Notes under the pieces: generated by a model
Seen by the model: the letters and a program-made list of their open reading frames with translations, nothing else
Databases searched by the model: none
What the model was told of the DNA's origin: nothing
Source: Acidimicrobiia bacterium
GTDB taxonomy: Bacteria > Actinomycetota > Acidimicrobiia > Acidimicrobiales > Ilumatobacteraceae
Length of the DNA stretch: 5,089 bases
Assembly: GCA_009926705.1 (NCBI GenBank)
Contig: RFOJ01000075.1
Location: forward strand, 1-5,089
Reading direction: 5' to 3'
In this document: piece after piece, positions 4,903-5,089 of the stretch
How the letters are laid out: the number at the start of each line of letters is the position of its first letter
Numbering within the stretch: the first letter of the stretch is position 1
Translations under genes and position numbers: made by a program

Positions 4903-5089
4903 ATGTCGGGCGAGACCTACACCGCCGAACTCCTGCGCTTGGTTCGAGAAGCTGGAGCTGACCGCGTCGGAGTGACGACTGCCGAACCGTTGCTTCGCGC
5001 GCGCACCGCGCTGCAGTCGCGAATCGCTGCTGGCCAAACCGACACAATGCAGTTCACGTTCCGCAACCCGGAGCGTTCGACTACGCCGA
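4903..5089 (+). CDS. queG: epoxyqueuosine reductase QueG-like, N-terminal part
   Basis: QueG reduces epoxyqueuosine to queuosine at the wobble position of tRNAs with GUN anticodons, using cobalamin and 4Fe-4S clusters. Only the first 62 residues are in the window; the gene runs off the right edge. The visible part, LLRLVREAGADRVGVTTAEP (10-29), then RARTALQSRIAAG (32-44), MQFTFRNPERST (49-60), matches the start of the QueG/DUF1730 domain: the AREAGFDAVGI-like segment, then the GxxxxMxYxxRNPERR-like segment. The iron-sulfur ligands would lie beyond the edge and cannot be checked. I chose ATG 4903, which gives the usual distance to the VGV strand and has TGAA 4 nt upstream. GTG 4867 and ATG 4870 are in-frame alternatives adding about 12 residues. 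Another member of the QueG-like ferredoxin family is possible. Confidence 0.7.
   Translation, partial: MSGETYTAELLRLVREAGADRVGVTTAEPLLRARTALQSRIAAGQTDTMQFTFRNPERSTTP

Noticed and set aside
4712..5047. A 111-aa minus-strand frame at the right end
   Set aside because: It is Arg/Ser-rich with no motif, and the plus strand there encodes the QueG-like N-terminus.

Overview
The window is ordinary chromosomal DNA, roughly 60% GC by eye, with GC-rich third codon positions, frequent GTG starts and densely packed genes. I see no insertion sequence, phage gene, CRISPR array, tRNA or rRNA. The genes point to the Actinomycetota. The 72-aa double-CxxC protein and the 123-aa coiled-coil/membrane protein resemble small families I associate with actinobacteria, the second especially with Acidimicrobiia (Ilumatobacter-like). 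That placement is inference from memory of protein style, not from a search.

Layout. At 1-57 there is only an unresolved gene tail. From 58 to 2232 a plus-strand group carries trpD (anthranilate phosphoribosyltransferase), a small unrecognised ORF, and thrB (homoserine kinase). These are one step each of tryptophan and threonine synthesis. From 3944 down to 2229 a minus-strand group reads, in transcription order, a 54-aa zinc-ribbon protein, a cysteine-based tyrosine/dual-specificity phosphatase, and a PrsW-family intramembrane glutamic protease. The stop codons of thrB and the PrsW gene overlap by 4 bp. From 4013 a plus-strand gene, divergent from the zinc-ribbon gene across 68 bp, encodes a 72-aa protein with two CxxC motifs. 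Its end runs into a 29-bp imperfect tandem repeat. It converges on a minus-strand gene (4325-4696) for a coiled-coil protein with a C-terminal membrane anchor. The right edge holds the 5' end of a queG-like gene (epoxyqueuosine reductase) on the plus strand.

How they fit together. The amino-acid genes are housekeeping. The most system-like part is the minus-strand zinc-ribbon/phosphatase/PrsW group, with the divergent CxxC protein beside it. A predicted metal-binding adaptor, a phosphatase and a membrane protease could form a small signalling or proteolysis unit, but the sequence alone shows only proximity and shared strand. No gene has a clear AGGAGG ribosome binding site. Instead four starts (trpD, thrB, zinc ribbon, 72-aa protein) have TGAA exactly 3 nt before the start codon. 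This unexpected regularity is reported as a finding.
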